A stretch of 64,000 nucleotides of DNA from Gracilaria domingensis (Eukaryota > Rhodophyta > Florideophyceae > Gracilariales > Gracilariaceae): the NCBI GenBank assembly GCA_022539475.1, contig VCMS01000124.1, positions 1-64,000 on the forward strand, written 5' to 3'. Within the stretch, counting starts at the first letter, position 1; each line of letters begins with the position of its first letter. A program made the position numbers and the translations under genes. This document shows positions 43,534 to 53,469 of this stretch, piece after piece. A model generated the notes under the pieces. The model made no database searches. It saw nothing but the letters and a program-made list of their open reading frames with translations, and was not told the origin of the DNA.

Positions 43534-44823
43534 ATGTTTCAAGTCAATATCAATTCCAACATTGTAAACGGTATCTACAGCGCGACTGGAGTGCTCTTGT
43601 TCATCCTGGTCAGTTTCTTCATTAACACTATTGTCCACTGCCATAATCTGCACAAGATCTATGATGCACGAAAGCCATTACGTCTCAGCACAACCCGTCT
43701 CTCCATCTTCATGGATCCCGGTCTGGCCCCTCGTGCTCTTTCTCGCCTCATGGCTCTGATCGGCTTACTGTTTGTGGCACTCATAACGGCTGGCGGCTTT
43801 GCTTTCGTTGGCGCCACAGAGCCCGTTTATGAGGAGGTGCACGTAAGAAATAAAGTGGTGAACGCTACTCGTGGAAACTATATCGATTTTCGGAACCATG
43901 TATCAATCGATGGACGCTTGGTCTCAGCTACACTTTTGATGTGTCTTTCAGAGTGTAGTGAACAAAACTTGAAAACTTCCACTTTTTATAATCAAATCAA
44001 CGACGATTTTCGTGATCTCAGAGATATAAAACATCGTCTGGACTACGCCCGCAACTCCACATGCGTCACTGAAGCAAATGGATTCGTCGAAGAGAGACGA
44101 GGCGAGTATGTCCGTGACAACCACCAGGCCCGGGAAGCTTGTTTGGATCTTATTCCTTACGAGGAGACCGGAAGGCTGAACCGGGCAAATGTATTTCGTC
44201 AGACACCTATGAACGGCACTTGTCCGTACCAAGACATAGAGGTGCGCTGCTCCGATTCCGATTCGGGTTTATATTGTGTCGGAAATGCTAGAAGGCAAGA
44301 TGACTTGGGTGGCTTTGTGTTTTTTAAGTTTGTGAGGCTAAGAATACGGAGTGCTCGCATGCAAACCATGGTAGATCACCAAGTCTTCAGATTACGCTTA
44401 CCAGAGAGAGACGATACAGACGTACTTACTTCGACTGCATTCCTTTTATCACGATTTACGGGGAGGATGGATGCATTCGTGCTGAGGAATTGCGCAGCCT
44501 CTAGGGTGGAAAAAAATGCGAGTGTGCAAAAAGTTGTGGGGGACAGAAATGTTACGCAGTTGAGAATTGCACTTCTCATGTCTACGTTTGGGCCAGCTAT
44601 GGCGCTTCTGGTAGCGTTGGCTACGGTCGCATTAGTAATGTGGGTTCGCGTAGTGTGGGTCAAGGGGCGAGGTGGATACAATGGTTTCAGTTCGAATGAA
44701 GATGCGTTGGCAAGTGCAGCTCAAGCGCTTCGCTGGCATACTGATGGTGAAGCGGAGCGCGCGGGGAACGGCGTGGTGGTGAGGGGTGTGCACGAGAGTT
44801 ATGTGGCATGCAAGCCTGAGTAA
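43534..44823 (+). CDS. Three-pass membrane protein with large glycosylated loop, paralogue 1
   Basis: The 429-aa protein has hydrophobic segments at about 16-38, 72-93 and 348-375. Between the second and third lies a domain of about 250 residues with 8-10 Cys and several NxS/T sites (NAT, NST, NGT, NAS, NVT), consistent with a luminal or extracellular position. The C-terminal tail (GYNGFSSNEDALASAAQAL and on) would be cytosolic. It shares NSNIV.G.Y, NLHKIYDARK..LSTTRL and the tail motif with the gene at 45135-46502, 310 bp downstream in the same direction. The pair arose by tandem duplication and is well diverged. No known family recognised. Confidence 0.75.
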   Translation: MFQVNINSNIVNGIYSATGVLLFILVSFFINTIVHCHNLHKIYDARKPLRLSTTRLSIFMDPGLAPRALSRLMALIGLLFVALITAGGFAFVGATEPVYEEVHVRNKVVNATRGNYIDFRNHVSIDGRLVSATLLMCLSECSEQNLKTSTFYNQINDDFRDLRDIKHRLDYARNSTCVTEANGFVEERRGEYVRDNHQAREACLDLIPYEETGRLNRANVFRQTPMNGTCPYQDIEVRCSDSDSGLYCVGNARRQDDLGGFVFFKFVRLRIRSARMQTMVDHQVFRLRLPERDDTDVLTSTAFLLSRFTGRMDAFVLRNCAASRVEKNASVQKVVGDRNVTQLRIALLMSTFGPAMALLVALATVALVMWVRVVWVKGRGGYNGFSSNEDALASAAQALRWHTDGEAERAGNGVVVRGVHESYVACKPE

Positions 44824-45075
44824 GGGTACCCGCCTTAGTAACCATTGTGCCAACAATAAAACACATACATTCGTTTTGAGTAAATCGCGACGCATCTTAG
44901 GAGGGAACCCACGGTAGATATCGAGCAGAGATAGATGCCAACTGGATAGCTCTGCCGGGAGTCTCGAGACGACCGAACGACTTTTATATTGCATTCGATG
45001 GAAGAGAATGCAGCGGTAGAAACGCCTTGCTGGGCGCGCACAGCGGTGCCCGTCTAATTATGAGAGAAACAGGAG

Positions 45076-45084
45076 CATAAATAT
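45076..45084 (+). promoter_or_regulatory. TATA-like element before membrane paralogue 2
   Basis: CATAAATAT lies 51-59 bp before the ATG at 45135. Confidence 0.35.
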
Positions 45085-45134
45085 CGGGGCATCTATCCAC
45101 TTGGTTCACCCCCGACATCGTCTCCAAAGATACA

Positions 45135-46502
45135 ATGATAATTCCTGTGCACTCAAACATAGTGAGCGGGTTGTACGTTGTCATCTTCGAAACAATCCTG
45201 CCCCTCATTCTTTGTGCAGCGCTCCAAGCATACATATACGCACACAACTTGCGTACCTTACACAACCGAAAAAGCTCTATACTCCTCACAACCACCCGAC
45301 TTTATATTGTAGCTGGCTTTGGTATCACAACGAAGAAAATTGCACGGCTCACATCTTTGGTAGGATGCGCTTCATTGCTTCTCACCATAATAGGGAGCTT
45401 TTCAATAGATGGGGAATCACGCCAGGCTACAAAGTTTGTCATCATGCCTCTGTTGGTTACAACAGCCAATTCTTCAAATGAATTAATCGACTTCACGAAG
45501 CATACGTCCCCCGATGGCTTTAATGTGTCTGCCACTTACTTACTAGCGAGGCAAAGATCCGCTTGCGTTAGTGAGAATCTGACAAATAAGGTGCTCTATC
45601 CTGCCATCGGCGACTTTGTTGAAGCTGAGAGTATGAACAGCGTCACATACGAAGTGAATTATTTCATTTCTAGTGTATCATGTGCTTCTAGCGACAAACA
45701 GTTTGAGCGCATTCAACACAGTGAAACCCTTCAGCTCTCTGCAGAGACAGATCTCTCTGGTCTCTGTCAGTTTAACAAGTCATTGAGTAAGAGACACTCT
45801 TCTGTATGGCAGGAGAATGGAGCAGTAACATGTAAGGGGAATGATACTGAAGTTATGGACATGTGGTGTGCAAGCTTTCTTTTTTTCGCATGCATTGCTC
45901 ACTTTCGGAGGGACAATATACATTTATACTTGCATGGTTCAACCCCTAGAAATCTTGATGCAAATGATGAGGATATGGAATGGACGCTTTATGCAGTGTC
46001 TTATCCTGCAATTCACAGCCAAACGCTTAAGTCGGCAGCATATTTGGTTGCACTGGGTCGGGAGCTATTTCCCAGAGTGATCGTTTTGTCGAGAACGACC
46101 ATCAAGCGAAACGTACCAGTTGAAGTAGTAGATGGGAAAGTGTTCGAAACAAAAGTATCGGTGTCACTGTTTCTGGGTTCCGCCGGAGTGGTGACGGTGA
46201 TCACCGTCGCGGTGTGCATTATTGCGCTGATCGAATGGAGACGAGAAGTAGTGCAGCACGGGCTGACGGGAAAGAACGGGTTTAAAGAGGCTATGGACCT
46301 GCTCACACTGGCGGCAAAACTGGGCGCGGACGAAGAAGAGGTGGCATCGAACGAGGAGGTGGTTGTCGGGGTGTCGGGGGGTGAGCCGCGAGTGGGGCCG
46401 ATGGCGGAGAGCAGCATTGGCGACGGTGCGTTCGATGAGCACGGCGTGGACGGCAGGCTGCGCCGCCGCACGAGGGAACTGGTGCTGCGCGTTGAGCAGT
46501 AA
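45135..46502 (+). CDS. Three-pass membrane protein with large glycosylated loop, paralogue 2
   Basis: The 455-aa protein has the same plan as paralogue 1. Start MIIPVHSNIVSGLY, membrane segment at about 12-35, NLRTLHNRKSSILLTTTRL, second segment at about 68-90, a luminal domain with Cys and NxS/T sites, third segment at about 350-372, and a tail GKNGFKEAMDLLTLAAKL. The C-terminal tail is longer and acidic, with a Gly/Val-rich stretch. The luminal domains are much less alike than the membrane parts and tails, which suggests faster change on the exposed side. Function unknown. Confidence 0.75.
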   Translation: MIIPVHSNIVSGLYVVIFETILPLILCAALQAYIYAHNLRTLHNRKSSILLTTTRLYIVAGFGITTKKIARLTSLVGCASLLLTIIGSFSIDGESRQATKFVIMPLLVTTANSSNELIDFTKHTSPDGFNVSATYLLARQRSACVSENLTNKVLYPAIGDFVEAESMNSVTYEVNYFISSVSCASSDKQFERIQHSETLQLSAETDLSGLCQFNKSLSKRHSSVWQENGAVTCKGNDTEVMDMWCASFLFFACIAHFRRDNIHLYLHGSTPRNLDANDEDMEWTLYAVSYPAIHSQTLKSAAYLVALGRELFPRVIVLSRTTIKRNVPVEVVDGKVFETKVSVSLFLGSAGVVTVITVAVCIIALIEWRREVVQHGLTGKNGFKEAMDLLTLAAKLGADEEEVASNEEVVVGVSGGEPRVGPMAESSIGDGAFDEHGVDGRLRRRTRELVLRVEQ

Positions 46503-46833
46503 CTAAATGCACCCCAAACCAATTGCTATTTACAGCCGCCACGGCTCGCGCGTGGACACGCCTTTCCAACTGACGCGACGCCCGCGAAAGCGCCGCGCGT
46601 CAGCATGCACCGGAATATCTACGAACACCTCTCCCGAACCGCCGTGAGAACGACGCGCCCGCTGAGATCCGCGCGCTGCGAGAGGCGCCTAGCCATCATG
46701 ACGGCGGAAGCCTACAAGAGGCGCGGCCGTCTGCCGCATCGCACCGCCACACCATCCTTCCCCTCCAACCTTTCTAGTTCCATCCGTCTTTTCAGCCGTT
46801 CAGTCTTCCTCCGTTTTTGCACGCTCATCCACC

Positions 46834-48167
46834 ATGTCTTTGCCGATCGCCACAGCCACCCTCTCGAGCTCCGCCGCCTCGTCATCAACGTGCTGCTTCT
46901 ATTGCAGCCAGCGCACCAGCGCACCCTCTCCTCGTCAGAATGCGTTGGACGCAAACAAGAACCACACCGCTGTCCTTTTGTCGCCGACACTCGATCCATC
47001 CAGCGCCTGCCCGCTCCTTCACAGGCAAGTTTCAACCTGATTGTCGCGGCTATGAGAGAGCCATCGCTACCCAATCCTCTCAACTCCTCATCCACGCCTG
47101 CAACTGCCGCAGAATTCCCGACCGAACCCCCTACGAAGACCGCCGGACATGAGACGCTCCGTTTCGGATCACGCAGCCTGGGGAACAGCCGAAGTGCCAT
47201 CCTCCCGTCTCGAGCTCCCACACGAAACAGAAGAAAGAGAGCCCATGGCAGCGATCCCGACGACAGAATTCACCGCAACACTGACGGCAGTCACATGGAA
47301 TCTCCTTCGCGAAAGCGGCGCTGTATATTGCGCGCCGCTCGTTAGTGCCGCGACGCGCGCGACTTGCCCCATGAGACTAGTACCGCGGACCGTTCCATGC
47401 GACGCCGGCGTGATGGGACGACGCCACCGAGACGGGCGGATGTGACTGAGGTCTCTCCTTCTGGCGAGAACGCCCTCGAAATTGACCAAGGAGCTGCGCT
47501 TGCCACTCGGAATACGCCCGCTAGACGCGCACACGTGATCGTGAGCGCTAACTCGGAGAAGCCCCACTCTGCTGACAACGGCGCACCGCCTGCCGCACAG
47601 ATCAGCTCCGCGAGACGTGCTTACGTGCTCCAGAGCCCAAATTCGGAGAACGTCCACTCAACTGACAATGGCGCAGCGCCTGGCGAGGTGGAGATGACCA
47701 ACGTGCACAGCGGCACGCGTGTCGAGAACGAAGATGTTGTGGTGGGGGATGGCTCGCGGCGAAGCGAGGATAAAGAGATGCAATTGCGTGAAGAAGGGAT
47801 GACACCGTTGGATGAAGCGCTGTGGTCGGGAGTGATTCAACAACGGCGTCTGAGCAACAGCGAGCGGTTGTACGCGTACTTTCCACTGACGCTGCGCCCC
47901 CCTGACCGCGAGGACCCGCTGTCGCTGGTGCTTGTGCCAGACGGAGCTGGGGGTGGGGAGCGGTGCGGAGCGGTGAGCGGTGGATGGCTGGATCGGGGGA
48001 CTGGCGAAGAGCTTCAGTGGTGGTTTGGCTCTGAAGTAGGCGTTGGTTTGGAATTGGGCACGACGAAGATTTGGAATGGTTTCATGGATGGCAGTTGCAT
48101 GTCCGGAGGACGTAAGTGCGTGAGGGAGGTGTATGAGGTACGAGCACGTAGCGGGTTGGCTGCTTGA
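46834..48167 (+). pseudogene. Decayed member of the Ser/Ala-rich repeat family
   Basis: The start (MSLPIATATLSSSAASSS at 46834) and the DNA upstream match the family. Homology moves to another frame around 46990-47040. That frame has the basic SPSRKRRCILRAAR segment (compare SPKRRRVHYVARQR) and a TAG at 47343-47345. After it, in the same frame, come HETSTADRSMRRRRDG (compare RETSTVLVSRRVRGRE) and two RRA(H/Y)V repeats (ARRAHVIVSANSE, ARRAYVLQSPNSE). A longer C-terminal domain (ALWSGVIQQ to ARSGLAA) follows to 48167. With one shift and one stop the full protein is not made. The frame after 47364 remains open for 267 codons and could be used alone. Confidence 0.6.
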
Positions 48168-48535
48168 CACATGTTGAAGGGGAGAAGGGCGCGCGCATAT
48201 GTCGATTTGATGCGGATCGTCGCAGGTGCGAGGCAAAGTGAGTTTGCGGCGCGAGCGGCGCGATCTTCGGGGACTTGATGACGCCCTGCGGATGGTGGGA
48301 GGGAGCGGCAGACGCTGGAGCTTCACATCGAACATCACGTGTGTGACGCGTCCAAGTGTGCCCTGAAGTACACGTGGACAGGAGCTGACGACGGCGCGAG
48401 GAATTGGGCCGTCGCCAAATCGACACAAAGCGGTCCGCCCGACCACTTGCCGGTCGCGGCGCGTCGTCCTCGCCGCAGCGCCGAGCGCCAACGTCGTCGT
48501 CGCGCGCCAACAACGTCGTCGGTGCCCGCGACCGC

Positions 48536-48563
48536 CGCGTCGCGCGTCGCGCGTCGCGCGTCG
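48536..48563. repeat. Heptamer tandem repeat (CGCGTCG)4
   Basis: Four exact copies in a CpG-rich block between the decayed family member and the end of the IDO-fusion gene. Confidence 0.9.
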
Positions 48564-48623
48564 CGCCCCGCCGTCGCGCTCCGATCAAAGTACAAAAGTA
48601 AGTTTACTCTACAGAAGTCGTAA

Positions 48624-51600
48624 TCAGCAACCGCCGCGCATCGGCGCGTACACCGCCGTCACGCCGTCCACGGCACGCCGCGCCACCTCCGCCGCCATGG
48701 CGCCCACGCCGTCGCGCGCATCGCCGCTCCCGCCGGCCGACCGTCTCGCCGCGCGCTCCGCCACGCGCTGCAGCTGCACCGCCGTCTGAATGAACTGCTC
48801 CATCATGGCGGCGCACCGCTTAAGCATGCCATGCGTTCGTGCCCGATCCCATCCGGCCCCGACCTCCGCGTCGAACCGCATCGCCTCGCTGCGAATGGCG
48901 TCCAGCTTCTTCAACAAGCTCTCCGCGTCGGTTTCACGCTTCGGCACGTGTTTCGTCAGCTTCTCGCCCAGATAGTCCTTCAGGAGTTCGAACATCTGCG
49001 GCTCGTAGCAGGTCACCACCTTCTTCAACGCGCTCTCCGCCTCGTCGTGCTTCGTGTACCGCCCCGTTTTCGCCGTGCGTTCGCCTGCGTCGCCGCCCAC
49101 GTCAATGTCGTCGAACTGGTTCCAGTCCAGTTCGAACACGCCCCGCCGCTCCATAACCGTCGCCAACAACGGCTCGCTCCACTCGCGCATGAACCGTTTT
49201 GCCCGCTCATCCGCTTGCTCGAACCCTTCCAGATGACCGATCTTGTACGCGTGGAGCATGGACGCCACGCGATAATTGTCCGCTCCGTGCGAAGTTTCAA
49301 AGTCGGCTGTGATGTCCTGGCCGCCCTTTTCAAGCAGCAGCTTGGGACCCCCGGGATGCACCTGCAGATATTGTGAGATATCGTACACGCCGTCGCGGAA
49401 CGTTACCCAGCAGTCATTGCTCGTGCGGTGCTCGGCCACCTCGGCGCGGCTGTACGTCTTCACCAATTGGTCTGGTTGACCGCTGTCGTAACAGTCTGCG
49501 TGCAGCCGTTTGTTCGCGGATAAACTGTCTGCAAACTTGGTCGCGTCCACCTCGTGTTCGTTATTTGCGCCGAATTGTCGAGCACCGGCTGCCAACGCGT
49601 GGCGCGTCATCAGCTCCAGTTCTGGCTTGCCGCACACGAAGATATGTGCGCCCTCGCCCGTTACAAGTTGCCACAGCTTGTGCAGTTCGCTGTGTGACGA
49701 GGTAAACAGGTCAGCAACATGTTTTCTCGGCGCGGAGCAGAACTGCAGATGATCTGAGTCTTGTGTCGTGGTGCTGTCGAGCTCAAAGTCTTCGCGGGAT
49801 ATCGCGAGCGAAAGATCGGCTACCTTGTGCTTGCATACGGCCTCCTCGATGTCGGAGATGAACGGAATTTTGTCCCGCGATTTCACCCCGAGAATCAGCC
49901 AGCTCTTCCGTCTTGGTGTGCCGTCGCGCTTTTGCAGCGCCAGCTGCTTGAGGAAGGGCCGGAAGGGCGCGAAGCCGGTGCCCTGCGCGATCATGATGAT
50001 CGGTACGGAGGGGTCTTGCGGCAGGTGGAAGTCGAGCGTGGGTACGATTCGCGCTGTGACCCGGTGACCGGGAGAAAGCGTTTTCAAGTAAGATGAGGAA
50101 ATGCCTTTCAGCGTGTCCAGTATTCTGTCGTCGCTGCTTTGGAACGATTCGAGGGAGGAAGGCGAGTGCACTGCAGTGGCCGTGTCTGCCTCCGCTTCAT
50201 CTTGACTGGCAGAGGATGCTTCGACGGTGTGAACGCCTTCTGAGATCCTTCTGCGCTTTGCGGCCTGTTCGCGGTGCGAAGCGTCGTTCTCGCGCTTGCG
50301 GCTGCCCTCTTCGGCTGAGGAGTGACTGGAAACGTCAGAGGCGAAGTTCTTGCACGAATCTAGAAGATGTTTTCCAGACACTGAGAGAGAAGAGTGGTGC
50401 GCGATTAAGGACTTGGCCGAGTACTGCACGCGTCCAACAACGATCTCCACGACATTTGGCTCGACTCGGATGTGCGATGCAATCGAGTAGTATCGAGGAG
50501 TGAGAGGTTCAAATATCGCGTCGAGCCTCGAGAGTAGTTTCTCTGTTGACGAAACTCCAACATGCTTCAAGAGCTCAAGAGCTCCTTTGACATTGGTGGC
50601 TTCTTCTGCCTGCAACAATGCGACGACAGAGGGGTCTGTTACGGACATGGCCTGAGCCAATCGCGAACCAAGTTGTCGATCGAGTGGCTGAAGCTTTGCG
50701 TATCGGAGAAAGTCTATCATCGTGAGTTCGACCTCCTTCTCTTTCTCAACATGCAGTCCTCTACGAGCCAACAGTCGAACCCAGTGCGGATCTGTGACCA
50801 AGACTTTTGAGTCGGGTTTCGCCTTCAATAAGTGCAACACGTCCTGAACGAGAGGATCTCGATTCTCGGGAAGAATGCCGAGAAGATCACCAGGTTTGTA
50901 GTGGAAGGCACCGTGTCCGTCTATGAGAACGCGGAAAGCATCGCCCCCAGGTATGGCAGACACTTCCTTGATCGTCGCTTCCGTGTACCAATCTTCCCGC
51001 AACCCAACTCGTTCCTTCATAGAGTTCTTCATAGACCTGTTGATAATTCTCCAGATGCGTCGGTCCCAACTGACCGACTGTCCCATACCATTTCCAGTAG
51101 CGGCCCGGCCTATCTTAAACATGATCTCAAGATATCCAGTTAGCCGAATCCTATGCTTTCCCAGAAAACCACTCTCGCCGCCAAAGGCGAGAACAGCTCG
51201 ACGGAAAAGAATGAGGAGTGCCTTGTTCTTATTAGACAGCACGTAGTCCATGGTAGATGTCTCCAAAACCTTTGAGAAGAACTCCTGGTGAATCTTGGGA
51301 AGCCAGGACTTTTCATGAGTCGCCAGCTTACCCAACTCTGATTCATACTTCCTGCGGCAGAAGAAGGCATCAAGCAAGTGAATGCTTGGAAAGAGTAAAC
51401 CAGAACCTCCTTTCTCGCCCTTTTCTACAGGTGAGGCTGATATGTCAATCGATCGAGACCAATCCACAGTGTCCATAGAGAACTTGTTCAGTGGTCTTGA
51501 GTCCGGTTTGGTAAAGGCTTTTGTCATGTTCTCCAACACGTCGATCATCTCTATAAGAGTATCTCTTAGTTGTCCATCATCAGCGTTCACCACAGCGTTT

Positions 51601-52178
51601 TGTGCAATGGTGATGAGTTTGGGGAGTGGGCGTGCGGCATGCTCAATCGAATACCCTTTCAGAACATAGTTGTGTTCCGCTTTAAGGGCAGTCATTGTGA
51701 TAGACGGGCGCATTTGGGTAAAAGGAGAGTCAATCTTCATCCCTTCGTACTTGGATAGAGCCTCGGGGTTGTAGACGAGGAAATCAATAGACGCCAAACA
51801 CGGAATTGATCGACCAAGTCGTTCAGATACCTTCTTCCATGGTATCGAAACGCAAGGCGGAATAGGCTTCTTGGCCACATGAAAAATGGCGTGAGCAATC
51901 GAGCCAAGAGCGAGATTGGCTCGGAGAAGATGTTGATCTGATAGAAAATCAAGGGGAAAATTGTTTTCGTCGGGAAGGGATGTGATGAACTGATCCCATT
52001 CGCCTGACTCGTATAAGTCGGGTAGCTGACGTGCTAGGGTGTGCCACTTCGAGAACGGTGCGGGAAGGGCTGGTAGGGGAAACGGGGGCAGAAAGCCATC
52101 AGTGTCCGACAGGAAAGCCTTTCCGTTATCGTCCGGATGTGCTGAAAGGTACGCATGACTGGGAGCGTATTGCGGCAT
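48624..52178 (-). CDS. Fused indoleamine 2,3-dioxygenase - FAD/NADPH reductase - cytochrome b5
   Basis: From ATG 52178 the uninterrupted frame encodes 1184 aa. Residue numbers below count from the TTG at 52217 (13 more). About 40-400 is an IDO domain: PFSKW..LA..LP, LALGSIAHAIFH, IPWKKVSERLGR, GGSG (270-273), WLPKIHQEF and KHRIRLTGY, where H355 fits the proximal haem His with Thr +5 and Tyr +7. About 412-600 is a P450-reductase-like FAD module (PRYYSIASH, 574-582). A low-complexity insert spans 605-695. About 700-880 is the NADPH module (GISSSYL, GTGFAPFRPFL at 746, VCGKPE at 861). About 918-1000 is cytochrome b5 with both haem His residues (HPGG H954; SHGAD H977). The last ~195 residues are unassigned. 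No FMN domain is present. Expected flow is NADPH to FAD to b5 haem to IDO haem, for tryptophan cleavage to N-formylkynurenine. The distal Arg region of IDO is not clearly conserved, so the substrate may differ. Confidence 0.85.
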   Translation of the reverse strand: MPQYAPSHAYLSAHPDDNGKAFLSDTDGFLPPFPLPALPAPFSKWHTLARQLPDLYESGEWDQFITSLPDENNFPLDFLSDQHLLRANLALGSIAHAIFHVAKKPIPPCVSIPWKKVSERLGRSIPCLASIDFLVYNPEALSKYEGMKIDSPFTQMRPSITMTALKAEHNYVLKGYSIEHAARPLPKLITIAQNAVVNADDGQLRDTLIEMIDVLENMTKAFTKPDSRPLNKFSMDTVDWSRSIDISASPVEKGEKGGSGLLFPSIHLLDAFFCRRKYESELGKLATHEKSWLPKIHQEFFSKVLETSTMDYVLSNKNKALLILFRRAVLAFGGESGFLGKHRIRLTGYLEIMFKIGRAATGNGMGQSVSWDRRIWRIINRSMKNSMKERVGLREDWYTEATIKEVSAIPGGDAFRVLIDGHGAFHYKPGDLLGILPENRDPLVQDVLHLLKAKPDSKVLVTDPHWVRLLARRGLHVEKEKEVELTMIDFLRYAKLQPLDRQLGSRLAQAMSVTDPSVVALLQAEEATNVKGALELLKHVGVSSTEKLLSRLDAIFEPLTPRYYSIASHIRVEPNVVEIVVGRVQYSAKSLIAHHSSLSVSGKHLLDSCKNFASDVSSHSSAEEGSRKRENDASHREQAAKRRRISEGVHTVEASSASQDEAEADTATAVHSPSSLESFQSSDDRILDTLKGISSSYLKTLSPGHRVTARIVPTLDFHLPQDPSVPIIMIAQGTGFAPFRPFLKQLALQKRDGTPRRKSWLILGVKSRDKIPFISDIEEAVCKHKVADLSLAISREDFELDSTTTQDSDHLQFCSAPRKHVADLFTSSHSELHKLWQLVTGEGAHIFVCGKPELELMTRHALAAGARQFGANNEHEVDATKFADSLSANKRLHADCYDSGQPDQLVKTYSRAEVAEHRTSNDCWVTFRDGVYDISQYLQVHPGGPKLLLEKGGQDITADFETSHGADNYRVASMLHAYKIGHLEGFEQADERAKRFMREWSEPLLATVMERRGVFELDWNQFDDIDVGGDAGERTAKTGRYTKHDEAESALKKVVTCYEPQMFELLKDYLGEKLTKHVPKRETDAESLLKKLDAIRSEAMRFDAEVGAGWDRARTHGMLKRCAAMMEQFIQTAVQLQRVAERAARRSAGGSGDARDGVGAMAAEVARRAVDGVTAVYAPMRGGC

Positions 52179-53469
52179 ATCGAGAAGAGAGGGGGCCGGG
52201 GCGAAAATCTTTCTCAATGAAAGAAGATCAAACTAATTGAGCTCGGGTAGAATGTGCAGCAGGTGAAGAAGTTCGCATGGGTATTTTTGGCGATGATGGA
52301 ATCGACTGCCCTCTCTGCTTGGTTGGCGGCAGAGAGTAAGAGAAGTGGCTGTTATACTGACCGGCAACGGGACTCATATGAGGCTCGTGGGCTGTTTGTG
52401 GGAGACTGGTATCTCTTGAATTCCTTGCTGACACAAGCAAGGACATTTGAGGATGAGCAACAAATGCGCCACCCGCATTTTGATATGGATGGCTACTACG
52501 GGCATTCCGTGCGGTTTCTGCATCATCCATCAAGATCGATGGTAGTAAAGAGTGAAGTGGTGCAATTAGCTCACCTCGTCGTAGAAGAGGACGAGTGGGT
52601 TGTAACAAAGAACAGATCTCGAGGACATGCGGACAGCATGCGACTGGAAGGGCTATGTGGATGGGCGACGCTGGTCAGCTTTCTTGGTGCGCCGAAATGC
52701 TGACGTGGCTGCGGTCAGCTCTCAGCTTTCCTTTATCCGTCCGAATTGAAAGAGAAATAGGTTGAAAGTGCTTTCTTCTTGTCAACCAATAGGCTTCGGT
52801 TTTTCGAGTCCTGTGACACGCTTGAAGGGAATGGGTGTACTTGTTGTTGTCTTCTGACTTGAAGAAGTTTGTCAACTTCGATCTAAACCGTTAGATGGCT
52901 CATGTGCGGTGGGGTGTCCTTCGTTTATAATGCAAGGTAAATGCATCAGAACATACACACACCAAAGTGTTCCGAAGCCGGTCGTTTGTGGTCTTAGAGG
53001 TACTAAAGCGGAACATGATATTTACGCTTTTTTTAAATTCTGCGCGTAATGTTATCCAGTGGGAGAGGATGTGCGCGACGAGTACATATGCCAGACAATT
53101 CTGTCCGACATGATGTCGGGCAGCGTTGTCAGTGCTAACACGAAAGCGCCGGCAGCGTGGCGTATCCTCTGTGGATCTTGCGGGCGCCAAGAATGAGCCA
53201 CAGAAAAATTGCTGGGGTGGATTGGGCTGTGCCAACGAGCGCGCACTGCTGCCGAAGGACGCGGTGTGCTCCACGCTGGCATTGCCGCGCCGCGTGATAA
53301 GGCGCCAGCAATGCTGCTACGCTGTAAACACCGCGCGACGTGTAGGCCGTTAGCCCGCTGCCAACGCACGACCCGGCCAGCGCCGATGCCGCAATTGCAA
53401 GTACGCGCAAACATTTACTAGAGAAGTAATGACCTATGCAAGCCAAAACTGCTCAAAACTTTTGACAAT
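52179..53469. other. Intergenic with two overlapping ORFs of uncertain status
   Basis: A plus ORF at 52254-52703 (149 aa) and a minus ORF at 52608-52228 (126 aa, Ser/Pro-rich) overlap each other. The minus one ends just before the IDO-fusion gene and could be an upstream exon or leader, but no clear splice pair is seen. Beyond 52710 nothing is supported. Confidence 0.35.

Noticed and set aside
52254-52703. 149-aa plus ORF beside the IDO-fusion gene
   Set aside because: Overlaps an equally unsupported minus ORF; no domain or signal in either.
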